A stretch of 64,000 nt of DNA from Candidatus Butyricimonas faecavium (GCA_944321125.1 CALUKD010000003.1:62001-126000), one strand, 5' to 3'; shown: positions 35,253 through 44,955, counted from the first letter of the stretch. Made by a program: numbers and translations. The notes: generated by a model not told the origin, from the letters alone.

Positions 35253-38200
35253 TTACATTTTTTGGATCTTAATAAACGTTTGTATGTCGTCGATTTCGAT
35301 GGATTGGGCACCGTCTTCGGCTTTATCTATTAACGTAACATTCTCTGCTAGAACCTGACTGGCAATGTACGCCTTGAAGTTCTCGACCGCTTCATTAATC
35401 TCTTTATGTTTCCCGATATAAAGATTAATTTTGTCCGTCACGTTGAAGTCACTCTCTTTTCTCAGGTTTTGGATTCGATTGATCAATTCCCGAGCTATAC
35501 CTTCCTCTCGTAATTCCTTCGTGATGTTGATGTCCAGAGCAACCGTGAGACGTCCCTCGTTGGCCACTAACCACCCCGGAATATCTTCCGATAGAATTTC
35601 CACGTCTTCCAGTGTCAGTTCCAGTGTTTCTGTACCTACTTCTAGGGAATAAGTCCCTTGTTTCTCGAAATTGTAAATGTCATTTTGGTTCATTTCTGCT
35701 ATAAGAGCGGAAATCTGTTTCATGTATTTACCGTATTTCGGCCCCAGAGTCTTGAAGTTCGGCTTGATCTTCTTTACAAGGATGCCTGCCGTGTCGGTAA
35801 TGTATTCGATCTCCTTCACGTTGACTTCCGACAGGATGATATTTTTCACGGCATCTAGTTGGGTGGTCATTTCGTCATTCAGTATCGGGATCAACAGTTT
35901 GCACAACGGTTGTCTTACACGGATCTGAACTTTACGTCTCAGTCCAAGTACCATAGAAGATATTTGTTGAGCCATGTTCATCCGTTCCTCCAGTTGTTTA
36001 TCAATCATTGACTCATTAGCCACGGGGAAATCAGTCAGGTGAACGTCCGTCGTGTGTCGTTCCGTAACCTTGTTCAAGTCCGTGAATAGGCGATCCATGT
36101 AGAACGGTGCAATGGGTGAGGATAAGATTGCCACGGTTTCCAAGCAAGTATATAACGTTTGGTAAGCCGACAACTTATCGGTGGTTTGCTCGCCACCCCA
36201 GTAACGTTTACGGGAGAGACGTACGTACCAGTTCGACAGGTTTTCGATCACGAAATCTTGTATCGCCCGTCCGGCCCGTGTCGGTTCGTATTTCTCGTAG
36301 GCTTCGGTTACTTCTTTAATCAAGCTATTCAATAGAGAAAGAATCCAACGGTCGATTTCTGGTCTCTCGTTAAACGGAACTTCGGCCTCAGCATACTTGA
36401 ATTTGTCGATATTAGCGTACAAGGCGAAGAAACTGTACGTGTTGTACAATGTTCCGAAGAACTTACGTTTCACTTCTTCCACTCCGGCAATGTCAAATTT
36501 CAAGTTATCCCACGGTTGTGAGTTCGTGATCATGTACCAACGCAAAGGGTCAGACCCTTGTTTTTCGATCGTGTCGAAAGGATCGACAGCATTTCCCAGA
36601 CGTTTGGACATTTTGTTCCCCTTGGCATCAAGTACTAGTCCGTTGGATATGATATTCTTAAATGCCACGGAATCAAATATCATGGTTGCTATGGCATGTA
36701 ACGTGAAGAACCAACCGCGGGTTTGATCCACGCCTTCGGCGATAAAGTCAGCCGGGAAGTGTATCCGGTTGTCGATTAATTCTTTATTTTCGAACGGGTA
36801 ATGTACCTGTGCGTAAGGCATGGCTCCCGAATCGAACCATACGTCGATTAGATCTTTCTCCCGGTACATCGGTTGTCCGGTAGGAGAAACCAGTATAATG
36901 TCATCCACGTACGGGCGGTGCAGGTCGATTTTTTCGTAATTTTCTTTTGAATAATCTCCCACCTTGAAATCTTTGAAGGGGTTTTCCTTCATAATTCCTG
37001 CCTGTATCGCTTTTTCTGTTTCTTCAACTAATTCTTTGACTGAACCGATGCATTTCTTTTCTGTACCATCCTCGCTAACCCATATCGGCAGGGGTGTTCC
37101 CCAGTAGCGGGAACGCGATAGGTTCCAGTCTACCAGATTCTCTAGCCATTTCCCGAAACGGCCTTCACCTGTGCTGGCAGGTTTCCAGTTGATAGTCTTG
37201 TTCAATTCGATCATGCGGTCTCTGACGGCTGTCGTTTTGATGAACCAAGAATCTAACGGGTAGTAAAGCACCGGTTTATCGGTTCTCCAGCAATGCGGGT
37301 AATTATGTTCTTGTTTCTCCACCTTGAATGCTTTGTTCTCCCGTTTTAACAGGATACTCAAATCGATATCAAGAGTCGGGTCATTTTCGCTTAAACTCGG
37401 ATCGTAAGCGTTCTTTACGAATCGCCCGGCGAATTCGCCATATAAGTCCGTGTTGACGTTATTTTTCAAGTATTCCGGGTCAATGTCTTCGATCCGGAAT
37501 AAGCGTCCCCGTTTATCTACCATAGGTTGTTTACAACCTTCCTTGTCAATTAATTGCAAGGGGGCTATACCGGCCATTTTGGCCACCCGGTCGTCATCGG
37601 CTCCAAAAGTCGGGGCTATATGCACGATTCCAGTACCGTCTTCCGTGGAAACGTAATCACCGAGGATCACGCGGAAAGCGTCACCCGTGGGGCGCATCCA
37701 GGGAAGAAGTTGTTCGTAGCGTATGCCTTCCAGTTCCGGCCCTTTGTATTCAGCCACGATCTGGTATGGGATCAGTTTATCTCCTTCCTTGTAATCTTCC
37801 AAAGCGATACCTTCTGCTTTTTTGTTGAAGTATGTGCTGAAACGATCTTTTGCTATGATAATGGTTACCGGGCGGAAAGTATAAGGATTATAAGTTTTTA
37901 CTTCCCAATACGTGATATTTGGTCCCACGGCCAATGCCGTGTTGGAAGGTAACGTCCAAGGTGTAGTTGTCCATGCAGTGAAATATACTTCATCACTGAA
38001 AGCAAATAATTTTTCCGACTTTTCGTCCCGGATCACTTTGAATTGAGCCACGCATGTCGTGTCCTTCACGTCCCGGTAACATCCCGGTTGGTTCAACTCG
38101 TGCGTGCTTAATCCAGTTCCGGCAGCAGGGGAATAGGGTTGTATCGTGTATCCTTTGTATAGGAAACCTTTCTCGTATAATTGTTTTAACAGGTACCACA

Positions 38201-38681
38201 AGGTTTCGATGTAACGGTTATCGTAGGTGATATACGGGTTACTCATATCTACCCAGTATCCCATTTTATTCGTCAAATCTTCCCATTCACGGGTGAATTT
38301 CATAACATCGGAACGGCATTCTTTGTTGTAGTCTGCTACAGAAATCGTTTTTCCAATATTTTCTTTGGTAATACCAAGTTTTTTTTCAACACCCAATTCA
38401 ACGGGCAACCCGTGCGTGTCCCACCCGGCTTTTCGCTCAACGAGAAATCCTTGTAAAGTTTTGTATCTGCAAATAATATCTTTAATCGTTCTAGCCATTA
38501 CGTGGTGAATACCTGGCATGCCGTTTGCCGAAGGGGGACCTTCGAAAAAGACAAACGAGGGATGCCCCTCTCTATTCTTCAAGCTTTGCTCGAAGGTATT
38601 GTTTGATTCCCACTCTTTCAAGACATCCTTGTTTACCTGTGAGAGATCCAAACCTTTGTACTCTTGGAATTTCTTGTCCAT
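35253..38681 (-). CDS. ileS: Isoleucyl-tRNA synthetase
   Basis: This 1142-residue class Ia aminoacyl-tRNA synthetase charges tRNA-Ile. The HIGH-type motif appears as GMPGIHHV in the N-terminal Rossmann fold. The CP1 editing domain includes the segment TTPWTLPSNTALAVGP. KMSKR begins at Lys690. The anticodon-binding domain follows. The C-terminal region is long and lacks the cysteine zinc site of the shorter bacterial type, as in the large Bacteroidota/eukaryote-like form. The start at 38681 (MDKKFQEYKG) is preferred over upstream in-frame codons because a promoter lies just above it. It leads the ileS - dksA-like - lspA run. Confidence 0.97.
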   Translation of the reverse strand: MDKKFQEYKGLDLSQVNKDVLKEWESNNTFEQSLKNREGHPSFVFFEGPPSANGMPGIHHVMARTIKDIICRYKTLQGFLVERKAGWDTHGLPVELGVEKKLGITKENIGKTISVADYNKECRSDVMKFTREWEDLTNKMGYWVDMSNPYITYDNRYIETLWYLLKQLYEKGFLYKGYTIQPYSPAAGTGLSTHELNQPGCYRDVKDTTCVAQFKVIRDEKSEKLFAFSDEVYFTAWTTTPWTLPSNTALAVGPNITYWEVKTYNPYTFRPVTIIIAKDRFSTYFNKKAEGIALEDYKEGDKLIPYQIVAEYKGPELEGIRYEQLLPWMRPTGDAFRVILGDYVSTEDGTGIVHIAPTFGADDDRVAKMAGIAPLQLIDKEGCKQPMVDKRGRLFRIEDIDPEYLKNNVNTDLYGEFAGRFVKNAYDPSLSENDPTLDIDLSILLKRENKAFKVEKQEHNYPHCWRTDKPVLYYPLDSWFIKTTAVRDRMIELNKTINWKPASTGEGRFGKWLENLVDWNLSRSRYWGTPLPIWVSEDGTEKKCIGSVKELVEETEKAIQAGIMKENPFKDFKVGDYSKENYEKIDLHRPYVDDIILVSPTGQPMYREKDLIDVWFDSGAMPYAQVHYPFENKELIDNRIHFPADFIAEGVDQTRGWFFTLHAIATMIFDSVAFKNIISNGLVLDAKGNKMSKRLGNAVDPFDTIEKQGSDPLRWYMITNSQPWDNLKFDIAGVEEVKRKFFGTLYNTYSFFALYANIDKFKYAEAEVPFNERPEIDRWILSLLNSLIKEVTEAYEKYEPTRAGRAIQDFVIENLSNWYVRLSRKRYWGGEQTTDKLSAYQTLYTCLETVAILSSPIAPFYMDRLFTDLNKVTERHTTDVHLTDFPVANESMIDKQLEERMNMAQQISSMVLGLRRKVQIRVRQPLCKLLIPILNDEMTTQLDAVKNIILSEVNVKEIEYITDTAGILVKKIKPNFKTLGPKYGKYMKQISALIAEMNQNDIYNFEKQGTYSLEVGTETLELTLEDVEILSEDIPGWLVANEGRLTVALDINITKELREEGIARELINRIQNLRKESDFNVTDKINLYIGKHKEINEAVENFKAYIASQVLAENVTLIDKAEDGAQSIEIDDIQTFIKIQKM

Positions 38682-38735
38682 CGTGACTCCTGATTTTAAG
38701 ATATTACTTATTTGCACATTTAAAAAATCAAGTTG

Positions 38736-38766
38736 CAAATATACCATTTATTTGTAAAACTGGAAA
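38736..38766 (-). promoter_or_regulatory. ileS promoter
   Basis: On the minus strand TTTC (38763-38766) is followed after 19 bases by TATATTTG (38736-38743), which fits the Bacteroidota promoter layout. The leader to the ATG at 38681 is about 48 bases. Confidence 0.62.
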
Positions 38767-38920
38767 TCCTCTTCTTTTTTTCGTGCGTTCATTCTTTTAG
38801 AGAACAATAAATGACATTTAGAAAAGACAATCTTGATTTGGTCCTCTATTTTTTAATTACTTCAAGATAACTAACGGATGAATACAGGAGCAATTGCGGA
38901 TAGAAAATTATTGATACCTT

Positions 38921-38990
38921 ATTAAATCCCTATTAAAACGCTATTATATATAGCGTTTTAATAGGGATTTAATAGCGTTCTAATAGCGTT
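38921..38990. repeat. 24-bp perfect inverted repeat with tandem 11-base copies
   Basis: The arms at 38921-38944 and 38950-38973 are perfect complements over 24 bases around a 5-base TATAT loop. The word TAATAGCGTT also recurs at 38970-38979 and 38981-38990, giving an 11-base tandem. No transposase is near. It lies between the ileS promoter and the 3' end of the GT-C gene. The rest of 38767-39067 shows no gene. Confidence 0.9.
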
Positions 38991-39067
38991 TTACACGGAA
39001 GTGATCCGCTATTGATCAGGTTGTGATAGTGAATTGTGATATTTAATTTTTAAGATAACGGTTTGTT

Positions 39068-40798
39068 TTATAGCTTCTTTGAATTAGATTGTGAACTTCG
39101 TGGTTGGCCTTCCGGCAAGAATTGGAAAATCAACGTGGGGAGTTGCTGTTTCGTGTTTTGCCCGATCTGGATGAGCGGTCTGAAATAATCTTGGTATTTT
39201 TTGACCATGGGGAACACGGTGACATACCCGTGACGGAACCAGCGGTCGATGATCACGTGAGAAATTTCTTGCTTTTGGAATCGGTTGAACAAATCGTCTG
39301 GTTCGGCATACTGGGGAAAAGATGTTGATTTTCTACCGCCAGAAAAGAGGTAAAAAAGTTCCGGTTTCCGACAGGCGATACGAGCTTCTTCGGGTAGATT
39401 TTTTTTACACCAGTTGATGGCATAAATGTACTCCACGAAAGCAGAATCGGCAATTTTTTCATTCCATTGCTTATATGTTGCGAACTTTTGTTGCGGCTTC
39501 AATGCTTTCGAATAGTGTGGAAACATGAAAAACACGAGGAACACGATCAATCCGCCGGCGGGAATCACATGTTGGTACTTGGTAAGAGAAAGTTTTTTGG
39601 TGATGATGTTCATCATTTCGAGGCAGCCGTTTAGAAACAGGAATATGAACAGGGGAATGATCCCTATAAAATAACGGTGTCCGGCGTATTGCTCCGGCCA
39701 GATCATGAGTACTGCCATCGTGATACTGATGTACAAGAATAGGAGTAATTGCATCTTTTTTAGTGCGATCAATCCGAGCAGGACGATAATTAAGATGCAA
39801 ATGCCCTTGATTAGTTTAGGGGTAGTTACTTTTTCATTAAATTCGGGAGCATCGGAGATAATCGCCGTGGGAATCCATTTGCCCACGTAGCTGATCAGGT
39901 TGTTTTCGATACGTTCTGTCCAGTCTGAGAAGGTGGTCATGATTTCACCTTTGGGTTTCTTTTTAAAGTCATGGAGATAATCACTACTCGTGACCCCAAT
40001 ACTCTTATTCCGCATATCCCAAGCTGTTTTTGCTCCTGCAAAGGATGCTATGACCACGCATAGGATAATGAGATGGCTGACCAAGGTACGTTTATTGGCT
40101 GTTTGTATAGTGATTTCGTCATTTTTGCGCTTGCTTTTGAGGAACGTGAGGCCTTTTTGGATACAAAGAATGCCGAGGTAAATTATTATTGCTAGAATGA
40201 TAGATGTACCCATTGTTCGGACGAAATAGATGTAATTCAGTGCGATGATCATCAGAATGAAATAGATAATCTGGGAGCGGGATCGCTTTTTACAAAATAA
40301 ATGGTCCATGTCAATCAATGAAATCAAGTACAGAACTCCTAATGTGAGGAAGGTGAATAACATTTCGCTCATGACAATCGTGGAGTAACGTAGTAATGCT
40401 TGCTGAACACAGCATAGCAGGCAGGTTGACAAGGCGATTAATAAATTTCCCGAAATTCTTTTTAATAGAAAGAAAAGGATTAGGATGGACAATCCGAATA
40501 AGATGCCGTTTGCTATTTTTAAAGCCGTGTAGGAATGGGTGAAAAGTAAAATACCGGCGTTAAACAGGGGATAACCCGGAGGGAAGTGGGAATGAGGTGT
40601 TTCTTCCAGAAACATGATGTTCGTGTAGCCTTTCCCGGCAGCGATGGCTCTTCCTAGAGAATAGTAGTAAACGTTATCTCCATTCAGGTCCGGTTTGAAG
40701 TCAAATATTTTCAGATAGTTTACGATGAATACACACGCAATGATCGCAAGGCAGAGGTATATCCAAGTAGTCGGTTTTATTTTATTAAAAATTCCCAT
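39068..40798 (-). CDS. GT-C fold membrane glycosyltransferase (ArnT/PMT-like)
   Basis: This 576-residue integral membrane protein has about 11-12 hydrophobic helices. The first periplasmic loop contains an acidic motif in DLNGDNVYYYSLGRAIAAGK, followed by HSHFPPGYPLFNAG. This layout is typical of GT-C enzymes that use polyprenyl-phosphate sugars. A periplasmic C-terminal part of about 130 residues follows. It likely transfers a sugar from undecaprenyl phosphate to lipid A, a glycan or a protein on the periplasmic side. The gene 19 bases upstream encodes a polyprenyl-phosphate sugar synthase-like GT2, its expected donor maker. Confidence 0.77.
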   Translation of the reverse strand: MGIFNKIKPTTWIYLCLAIIACVFIVNYLKIFDFKPDLNGDNVYYYSLGRAIAAGKGYTNIMFLEETPHSHFPPGYPLFNAGILLFTHSYTALKIANGILFGLSILILFFLLKRISGNLLIALSTCLLCCVQQALLRYSTIVMSEMLFTFLTLGVLYLISLIDMDHLFCKKRSRSQIIYFILMIIALNYIYFVRTMGTSIILAIIIYLGILCIQKGLTFLKSKRKNDEITIQTANKRTLVSHLIILCVVIASFAGAKTAWDMRNKSIGVTSSDYLHDFKKKPKGEIMTTFSDWTERIENNLISYVGKWIPTAIISDAPEFNEKVTTPKLIKGICILIIVLLGLIALKKMQLLLFLYISITMAVLMIWPEQYAGHRYFIGIIPLFIFLFLNGCLEMMNIITKKLSLTKYQHVIPAGGLIVFLVFFMFPHYSKALKPQQKFATYKQWNEKIADSAFVEYIYAINWCKKNLPEEARIACRKPELFYLFSGGRKSTSFPQYAEPDDLFNRFQKQEISHVIIDRWFRHGYVTVFPMVKKYQDYFRPLIQIGQNTKQQLPTLIFQFLPEGQPRSSQSNSKKL

Positions 40799-40817
40799 AT
40801 GAAAATTATTCTTTAAA

Positions 40818-41525
40818 TTAAAAGCGATATTTTATTAGGGTCCATATGCCAATGACCCCGTCTTTCCAGTTTATTTTTTTACCCTCGTCAATGCTCCGGG
40901 GATAATAGTGGATTGGTAATTCTTTTATTTTATATCCTCTACGACAAACTTTGGCTGTTACTTCCGGACAGAATTCAAATCCAGTGCATTTTAACGGGAT
41001 GGATTTTAGGAGTGCCGTGTCGAACATTTTATAGCAGGTTGGTTCATCTGTCAAGTGTTGCCCGTACAGGATATTTGTGATGATGGATAGTAATCTACCA
41101 CCGAAATAGAATCGCTGGTAGGAGTGTTTGTTCGCTTTGTTTAGGAAGCGTGATCCATAGATAACTTTTCCATCATGTTCGATCATCCATGTTAGTAACG
41201 GATTAAAGTCTTCTGGTTCGTATTCAAGGTCTGCATCCTGTATGACAGTCCACTTCCCGCTAGCTTTCTGAATTCCGACTCGTAAAGCTGCTCCTTTACC
41301 TTGGTTGTAAGGTTGGTTGTAGTATTGAACCGGACAATCGGGATATGTTTTCATGAAACGTTGAATCTCAGTTTCCGTTTCGTCTTTCGAACAATCGTTT
41401 ATAACGATAATTTCTTTTTGGATGTTTTGAATTAGTTGGGTGTGGTGAACTTTTTCCAATAGCGTGAAAAGAGTTCGGGCTTCGTTATAAGCGGGGATAA
41501 TGATAGACAGCGTTTTATGTTTCAT
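40818..41525 (-). CDS. Glycosyltransferase family 2, polyprenyl-phosphate sugar synthase-like
   Basis: This 235-residue GT-A protein resembles dolichyl/undecaprenyl-phosphate mannose or glucose synthases. Its motifs are LSIIIPAYNEARTL, VINDCSKD, the GKGAALRVGI loop and the metal site IQDADLEYEP. No C-terminal membrane domain is present, so it is a soluble or peripheral form. It probably makes the lipid-linked sugar used by the GT-C protein encoded immediately downstream. The start at 41525 (MKHKTLSI) avoids overlap with the aspartate kinase gene. ATG at 41549 would overlap it by 14 bases and adds eight unlikely residues. Confidence 0.88.
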   Translation of the reverse strand: MKHKTLSIIIPAYNEARTLFTLLEKVHHTQLIQNIQKEIIVINDCSKDETETEIQRFMKTYPDCPVQYYNQPYNQGKGAALRVGIQKASGKWTVIQDADLEYEPEDFNPLLTWMIEHDGKVIYGSRFLNKANKHSYQRFYFGGRLLSIITNILYGQHLTDEPTCYKMFDTALLKSIPLKCTGFEFCPEVTAKVCRRGYKIKELPIHYYPRSIDEGKKINWKDGVIGIWTLIKYRF

Positions 41526-41535
41526 ATTGCAGGAG

Positions 41536-42801
41536 TTATTGTAATACATGATTCCTTAACACGAACTGGGCGGTAGTACGGCTGCGTTGTTCGACCAATG
41601 AAGGGGTATCTCCAATAATTTCCCGGATGATTTCTTCGTTGTAATGGCGGATCGTGATGAGTTTCACATCTTGGTTGTAGCGCACTTCAAATTCTTCCCG
41701 AAGTTGATCTAGAAATTCGTTGAATACGGCACTGTTGCAATCCACGCAGAAAGAGAAGCTGATGGCAGAGTTTTGCATCAGGTTCAATTTCAATTTATAT
41801 TGGGCCAACACGGCGAAAATATGGCTTAATTTTTCTTCTGCAATAAAAGAGAAGTCTCTCGGGGTAAGGGTCAATAAGCATTGATTTCCTTTGTTGATAT
41901 AGATGGGTGGTAACTTTAGGTGTTCGTCAATTTCTTGTATCACTGTCCCCCGGGAGTCTGGGTGCAGGAATGATCTCACGTAGAGGGGAATCTGTTTGTT
42001 CTGGATCGGCTTTATTGTTTTCGGATGAATGATTTTTGCCCCGAAATGGGATAGTTCTATAGCTTCTTTGTAGGACATTCTACTGATCACTTGTGCTTTT
42101 TCGTACTCTTTCGGGTCGGCGTTCATTACTCCCGGAACATCTTTCCAAATTGTAACGTCTTCGGCATTTAACAGGTTGGCTAAAAGGGCGGCAGTGTAAT
42201 CCGATCCTTCACGTCCTAACGTTGTGGTTTGATTGGTACGGGTTCCGGCAATGAAGCCTTGGGTGACGAATATGGACGATGTGTTGAAATCAAATGCATT
42301 TCTGCAAAGATGTTCGGAAAGTTCCAGATCAATGTTTGCGTTGCGGTAGTTTTGATCGGTTTTGAGAAATTTCCGGATGTCGATGAATTGATTATCGATT
42401 CCTTCCATTTTTAAGTAGTCGGAGATGATGGTCGTGGAGATCAATTCTCCGAAACAAATGATGCGATCGTATTCATAGTCATAGCATAGTGACGATTCGC
42501 TTGCCAGTATGTTTTCCAGCCCTGTAAATAGTTCTTCCAAATGTTTGTAGACCGGGCTATTTAGGGGAAACAGGTTGTTTACGATGTCCAGATGAAAGTT
42601 TTTTAGTTCTTTCATGATAGTGGTCGATTTCGCATCTTGATGGAAATAGGCGTTGCATAAAGTTTCCAGCAAGTTTGTTGTTTTCCCCATGGCGGAAACG
42701 ACCACGATAAGTTGTCCATGTTGTTGATGGACAATTGAAGAGAGATTTTTAACCCCTGCCACATCTTTCACGGATGCTCCTCCGAATTTAAAAACTTTCA
42801 T
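41536..42801 (-). CDS. Aspartate kinase
   Basis: This 421-residue enzyme phosphorylates aspartate, the first step toward lysine, threonine and methionine. The kinase domain begins MKVFKFGGASVKD and includes TTLGREGSDYTAALLA and the segment WKDVPGVMNADPK. The C-terminal 130 residues hold ACT-type regulatory domains, rather short compared with 450-residue monofunctional enzymes. No homoserine dehydrogenase part is attached. It is first in a minus-strand run with two glycosyltransferases to which it has no obvious link, and it has the best promoter match in the window. Confidence 0.95.
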   Translation of the reverse strand: MKVFKFGGASVKDVAGVKNLSSIVHQQHGQLIVVVSAMGKTTNLLETLCNAYFHQDAKSTTIMKELKNFHLDIVNNLFPLNSPVYKHLEELFTGLENILASESSLCYDYEYDRIICFGELISTTIISDYLKMEGIDNQFIDIRKFLKTDQNYRNANIDLELSEHLCRNAFDFNTSSIFVTQGFIAGTRTNQTTTLGREGSDYTAALLANLLNAEDVTIWKDVPGVMNADPKEYEKAQVISRMSYKEAIELSHFGAKIIHPKTIKPIQNKQIPLYVRSFLHPDSRGTVIQEIDEHLKLPPIYINKGNQCLLTLTPRDFSFIAEEKLSHIFAVLAQYKLKLNLMQNSAISFSFCVDCNSAVFNEFLDQLREEFEVRYNQDVKLITIRHYNEEIIREIIGDTPSLVEQRSRTTAQFVLRNHVLQ

Positions 42802-42830
42802 TTAGGTATCGATTAAAAAGTAACATGAAA

Positions 42831-42861
42831 CAAAAGTAAATTTTTAATTGTAAAATGCAAA
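42831..42861 (-). promoter_or_regulatory. Aspartate kinase promoter
   Basis: On the minus strand TTTG (42858-42861), 19 bases and TACTTTTG (42831-42838) form a perfect Bacteroidota -33/-7 pair. The ATG at 42801 follows 29 bases after the -7 box, leaving a leader of roughly 20 bases. Confidence 0.75.
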
Positions 42862-43118
42862 ACTAAGATGTTAAAGATGTTTTTGGGAGGTATTTCTTTC
42901 ACGAACGTGGTTACGTTGTTTGTATTTAAATATTGATGGAATGTATTTTGGGGAACTTATAATTGGCGATTAAATGAGGGCAGATAGAGGGCTTGCTCGT
43001 TATTTGCCGAACATCGCCTATTCAAGACTGTTTCGGGTTCATTTGGTAGGACGTGATATGAGACTATCTATTTTTTTTATTTCACTTCTGATAATATTAG
43101 AATTAATATGTCGTAAAA
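42862..43118. other. Gene-free divergent intergenic stretch
   Basis: This is the region between the divergent aspartate kinase and fimbrillin-like genes. A 76-codon frame at 42974-43204 has no start context, family resemblance or exported signal I can support. No terminator, RNA or repeat was recognised beyond a small CACGAACGTG palindrome near 42900. Confidence 0.35.
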
Positions 43119-43149
43119 ATTGCTATTTAGTATTATTTTACTATGTTTG
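43119..43149 (+). promoter_or_regulatory. Promoter of the fimbrillin-like lipoprotein gene
   Basis: ATTG (43119-43122), 19 bases and TATGTTTG (43142-43149) fit the Bacteroidota promoter layout with one -33 mismatch. The chosen start at 43207 gives a leader of about 50 bases. Confidence 0.6.
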
Positions 43150-43206
43150 CAGAATATTCTATTTGGTGTCGGTGAAAGAATTTATTAACCATAAATGTAT
43201 ATGATT

Positions 43207-44955
43207 ATGAAAAAGGCCAAGGTGTGTGGTATTGTGTGTTTATGTGTACTTCTTGGTTGTACACGAATTGTTTCGGATGAGTCGGATGAACAGGAAATTT
43301 GTTTTAGGGGGAATGTACTGGAGTTACAAAAAGTTAATTTGTTCGGGTCGAGAGCGGGATTAGGTAGAGGAGATAAAGTGCAGTTGTATATCGTAGAGCA
43401 AGACGAGGAGGGTTTGAAGTTGCCTGCAAGTGAGGATTTTTACCAGATGAGCAGTGATACGGATGGGAATATAAATTTTGAGGATGGGGAAAAGCACGTG
43501 TATCCGGATAATCCGATAAATATATATGGTTTTTGTTGTGAGGGGATGGAAGGAAATCCTGTAGATCTTTTGAATGTGCCTGTGAGGGTGGAGGGAGAAC
43601 AGATGTCGGGGGATGCTTTGTTGAGGTCTGATTTTTTATATGTGAAATCGGAGGAACGTCATCGGGCAACAGGTGATGCTATCTCATTGAGTTTTAAGCA
43701 TCAATTTGTAAAGCTGCAATTCCATTTTAGAACAGATACCCCAGAGACGGTTGATTTGGGGCAAATAACGGCTCTTGAGGTGTTAAACGTTGTTCGGGAG
43801 GGGAACTTTGACGTGGCCACGGGTGAACTGACATTGGGAGATGCTGTTGACGATATACAGGCGCAACCGGCGAATGAATCGATGGTAATTGTTTTACCTC
43901 AGAAAGTTAAAGGTGGGGATGTTTTGTTTCGTTTCGTCCAAGATGGAAAAGAAAGGTCGTATTCGGTTCCGGCAGCGGGAATGTCATTGGAAAAAGGGAA
44001 ATTATATAAATGTGATATTTTGATAAATCGATATCCGGGGGCAGGCGATAAAGATGTGGTAATCAGTACTCGGGTTGAAGACTGGGACGAGTCGGAACCG
44101 CCAATTCATATCGTGTTTGAAGACGGGCAAAATGTGGTGGCAACGCTAACGGATGTGTCGAGTGGGGTGGTTGTGACTCGTGCAGATTTGTATCTGTCTT
44201 CTGAAAATAAAGTCTATGAGAAGTTGGATATTCCCGTGATAGATAATAAGATGGAGTTTATGTTCCCGAGGGAAAAGAAGGGAGGAACATTGCGGTTGAA
44301 TAAGGCTCATTTTTATACAGAGGCGGGAGATGAGTTTGATTATTATTTTAAGGATAAGGAGTTGTTGGGGGATAATTTGGACGAGTTGTCCTTGGTTCCA
44401 CCAAAGTTTGGGGAAGTTTGGGGAGATGGGGTAGTTTTTGCAGTAGGAGAGGTGACAGGATATGATGAAGTTAGTAACTCATTTGTTACAAATGTAGATG
44501 GAATAAATGCTTACAGGGGACGAGAGGTGTCGAGTAAATCGTTAGGGAAATTGGCTTGGTGTAAAGCAGGTGCCAAAGCTGAAAAGGTGTCGGCTGGGGC
44601 GGGTGATAAAAATAGTGGTAGAAAGAATATGGATGCGTTAGAGAATTTTATCGAATTAAATGATGATAAATTGGAAAATTATCCGGCATTTTTTGCTTGT
44701 CGTAATCTGGGGGAAGGATGGTATTTTCCGGCGTATAATGAGGTAAGGTGTGTCGTAACTAATAAAGATATGCTGAATGCTAAAATTAACGAACAGGGGG
44801 GCATGGAAATATCGTTAGAGACGTATAGTTGCTCAACAGAAGTACTATATAATGACCAATATATTGATAATGCGGGTTATAGGTATGGGAAAGGTGATTT
44901 TAACATAACAAAGATTAATGCAGCCTCGGAAGTTCGCGCTGTTCGTGCCTACTGA
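43207..44955 (+). CDS. Fimbrillin-family lipoprotein with FISUMP-like C-terminus
   Basis: This 582-residue lipoprotein has its lipobox in CVLLGC. The first half resembles Mfa-like/fimbrillin proteins: ICFRGNVLELQK after the anchor, SLSFKHQFVKLQFHF in the middle of the first domain, and VVISTRVEDWDESEPP closing it. The last 120 residues change to a FISUMP/DUF1566-type ending (ACRNLGEGWYFPAYNEVR, VRAVRAY). Such proteins form surface pili or pilus-tip adhesins. It stands alone with its own promoter and no Mfa/Fim assembly genes beside it. ATG codons at 43195 and 43201 are possible, but 43207 gives the normal MKKAK signal start. Confidence 0.75.
   Translation: MKKAKVCGIVCLCVLLGCTRIVSDESDEQEICFRGNVLELQKVNLFGSRAGLGRGDKVQLYIVEQDEEGLKLPASEDFYQMSSDTDGNINFEDGEKHVYPDNPINIYGFCCEGMEGNPVDLLNVPVRVEGEQMSGDALLRSDFLYVKSEERHRATGDAISLSFKHQFVKLQFHFRTDTPETVDLGQITALEVLNVVREGNFDVATGELTLGDAVDDIQAQPANESMVIVLPQKVKGGDVLFRFVQDGKERSYSVPAAGMSLEKGKLYKCDILINRYPGAGDKDVVISTRVEDWDESEPPIHIVFEDGQNVVATLTDVSSGVVVTRADLYLSSENKVYEKLDIPVIDNKMEFMFPREKKGGTLRLNKAHFYTEAGDEFDYYFKDKELLGDNLDELSLVPPKFGEVWGDGVVFAVGEVTGYDEVSNSFVTNVDGINAYRGREVSSKSLGKLAWCKAGAKAEKVSAGAGDKNSGRKNMDALENFIELNDDKLENYPAFFACRNLGEGWYFPAYNEVRCVVTNKDMLNAKINEQGGMEISLETYSCSTEVLYNDQYIDNAGYRYGKGDFNITKINAASEVRAVRAY

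Noticed and set aside
38921..38973. Intrinsic terminator for the minus-strand GT-C operon
   Set aside because: The stem is AT-rich and no T-run follows on the minus strand, so ordinary termination is unlikely.
42974..43204. 76-codon open frame between aspartate kinase and the fimbrillin-like gene
   Set aside because: It has no recognisable family, no signal or start context, and overlaps the promoter and start of the fimbrillin-like gene.
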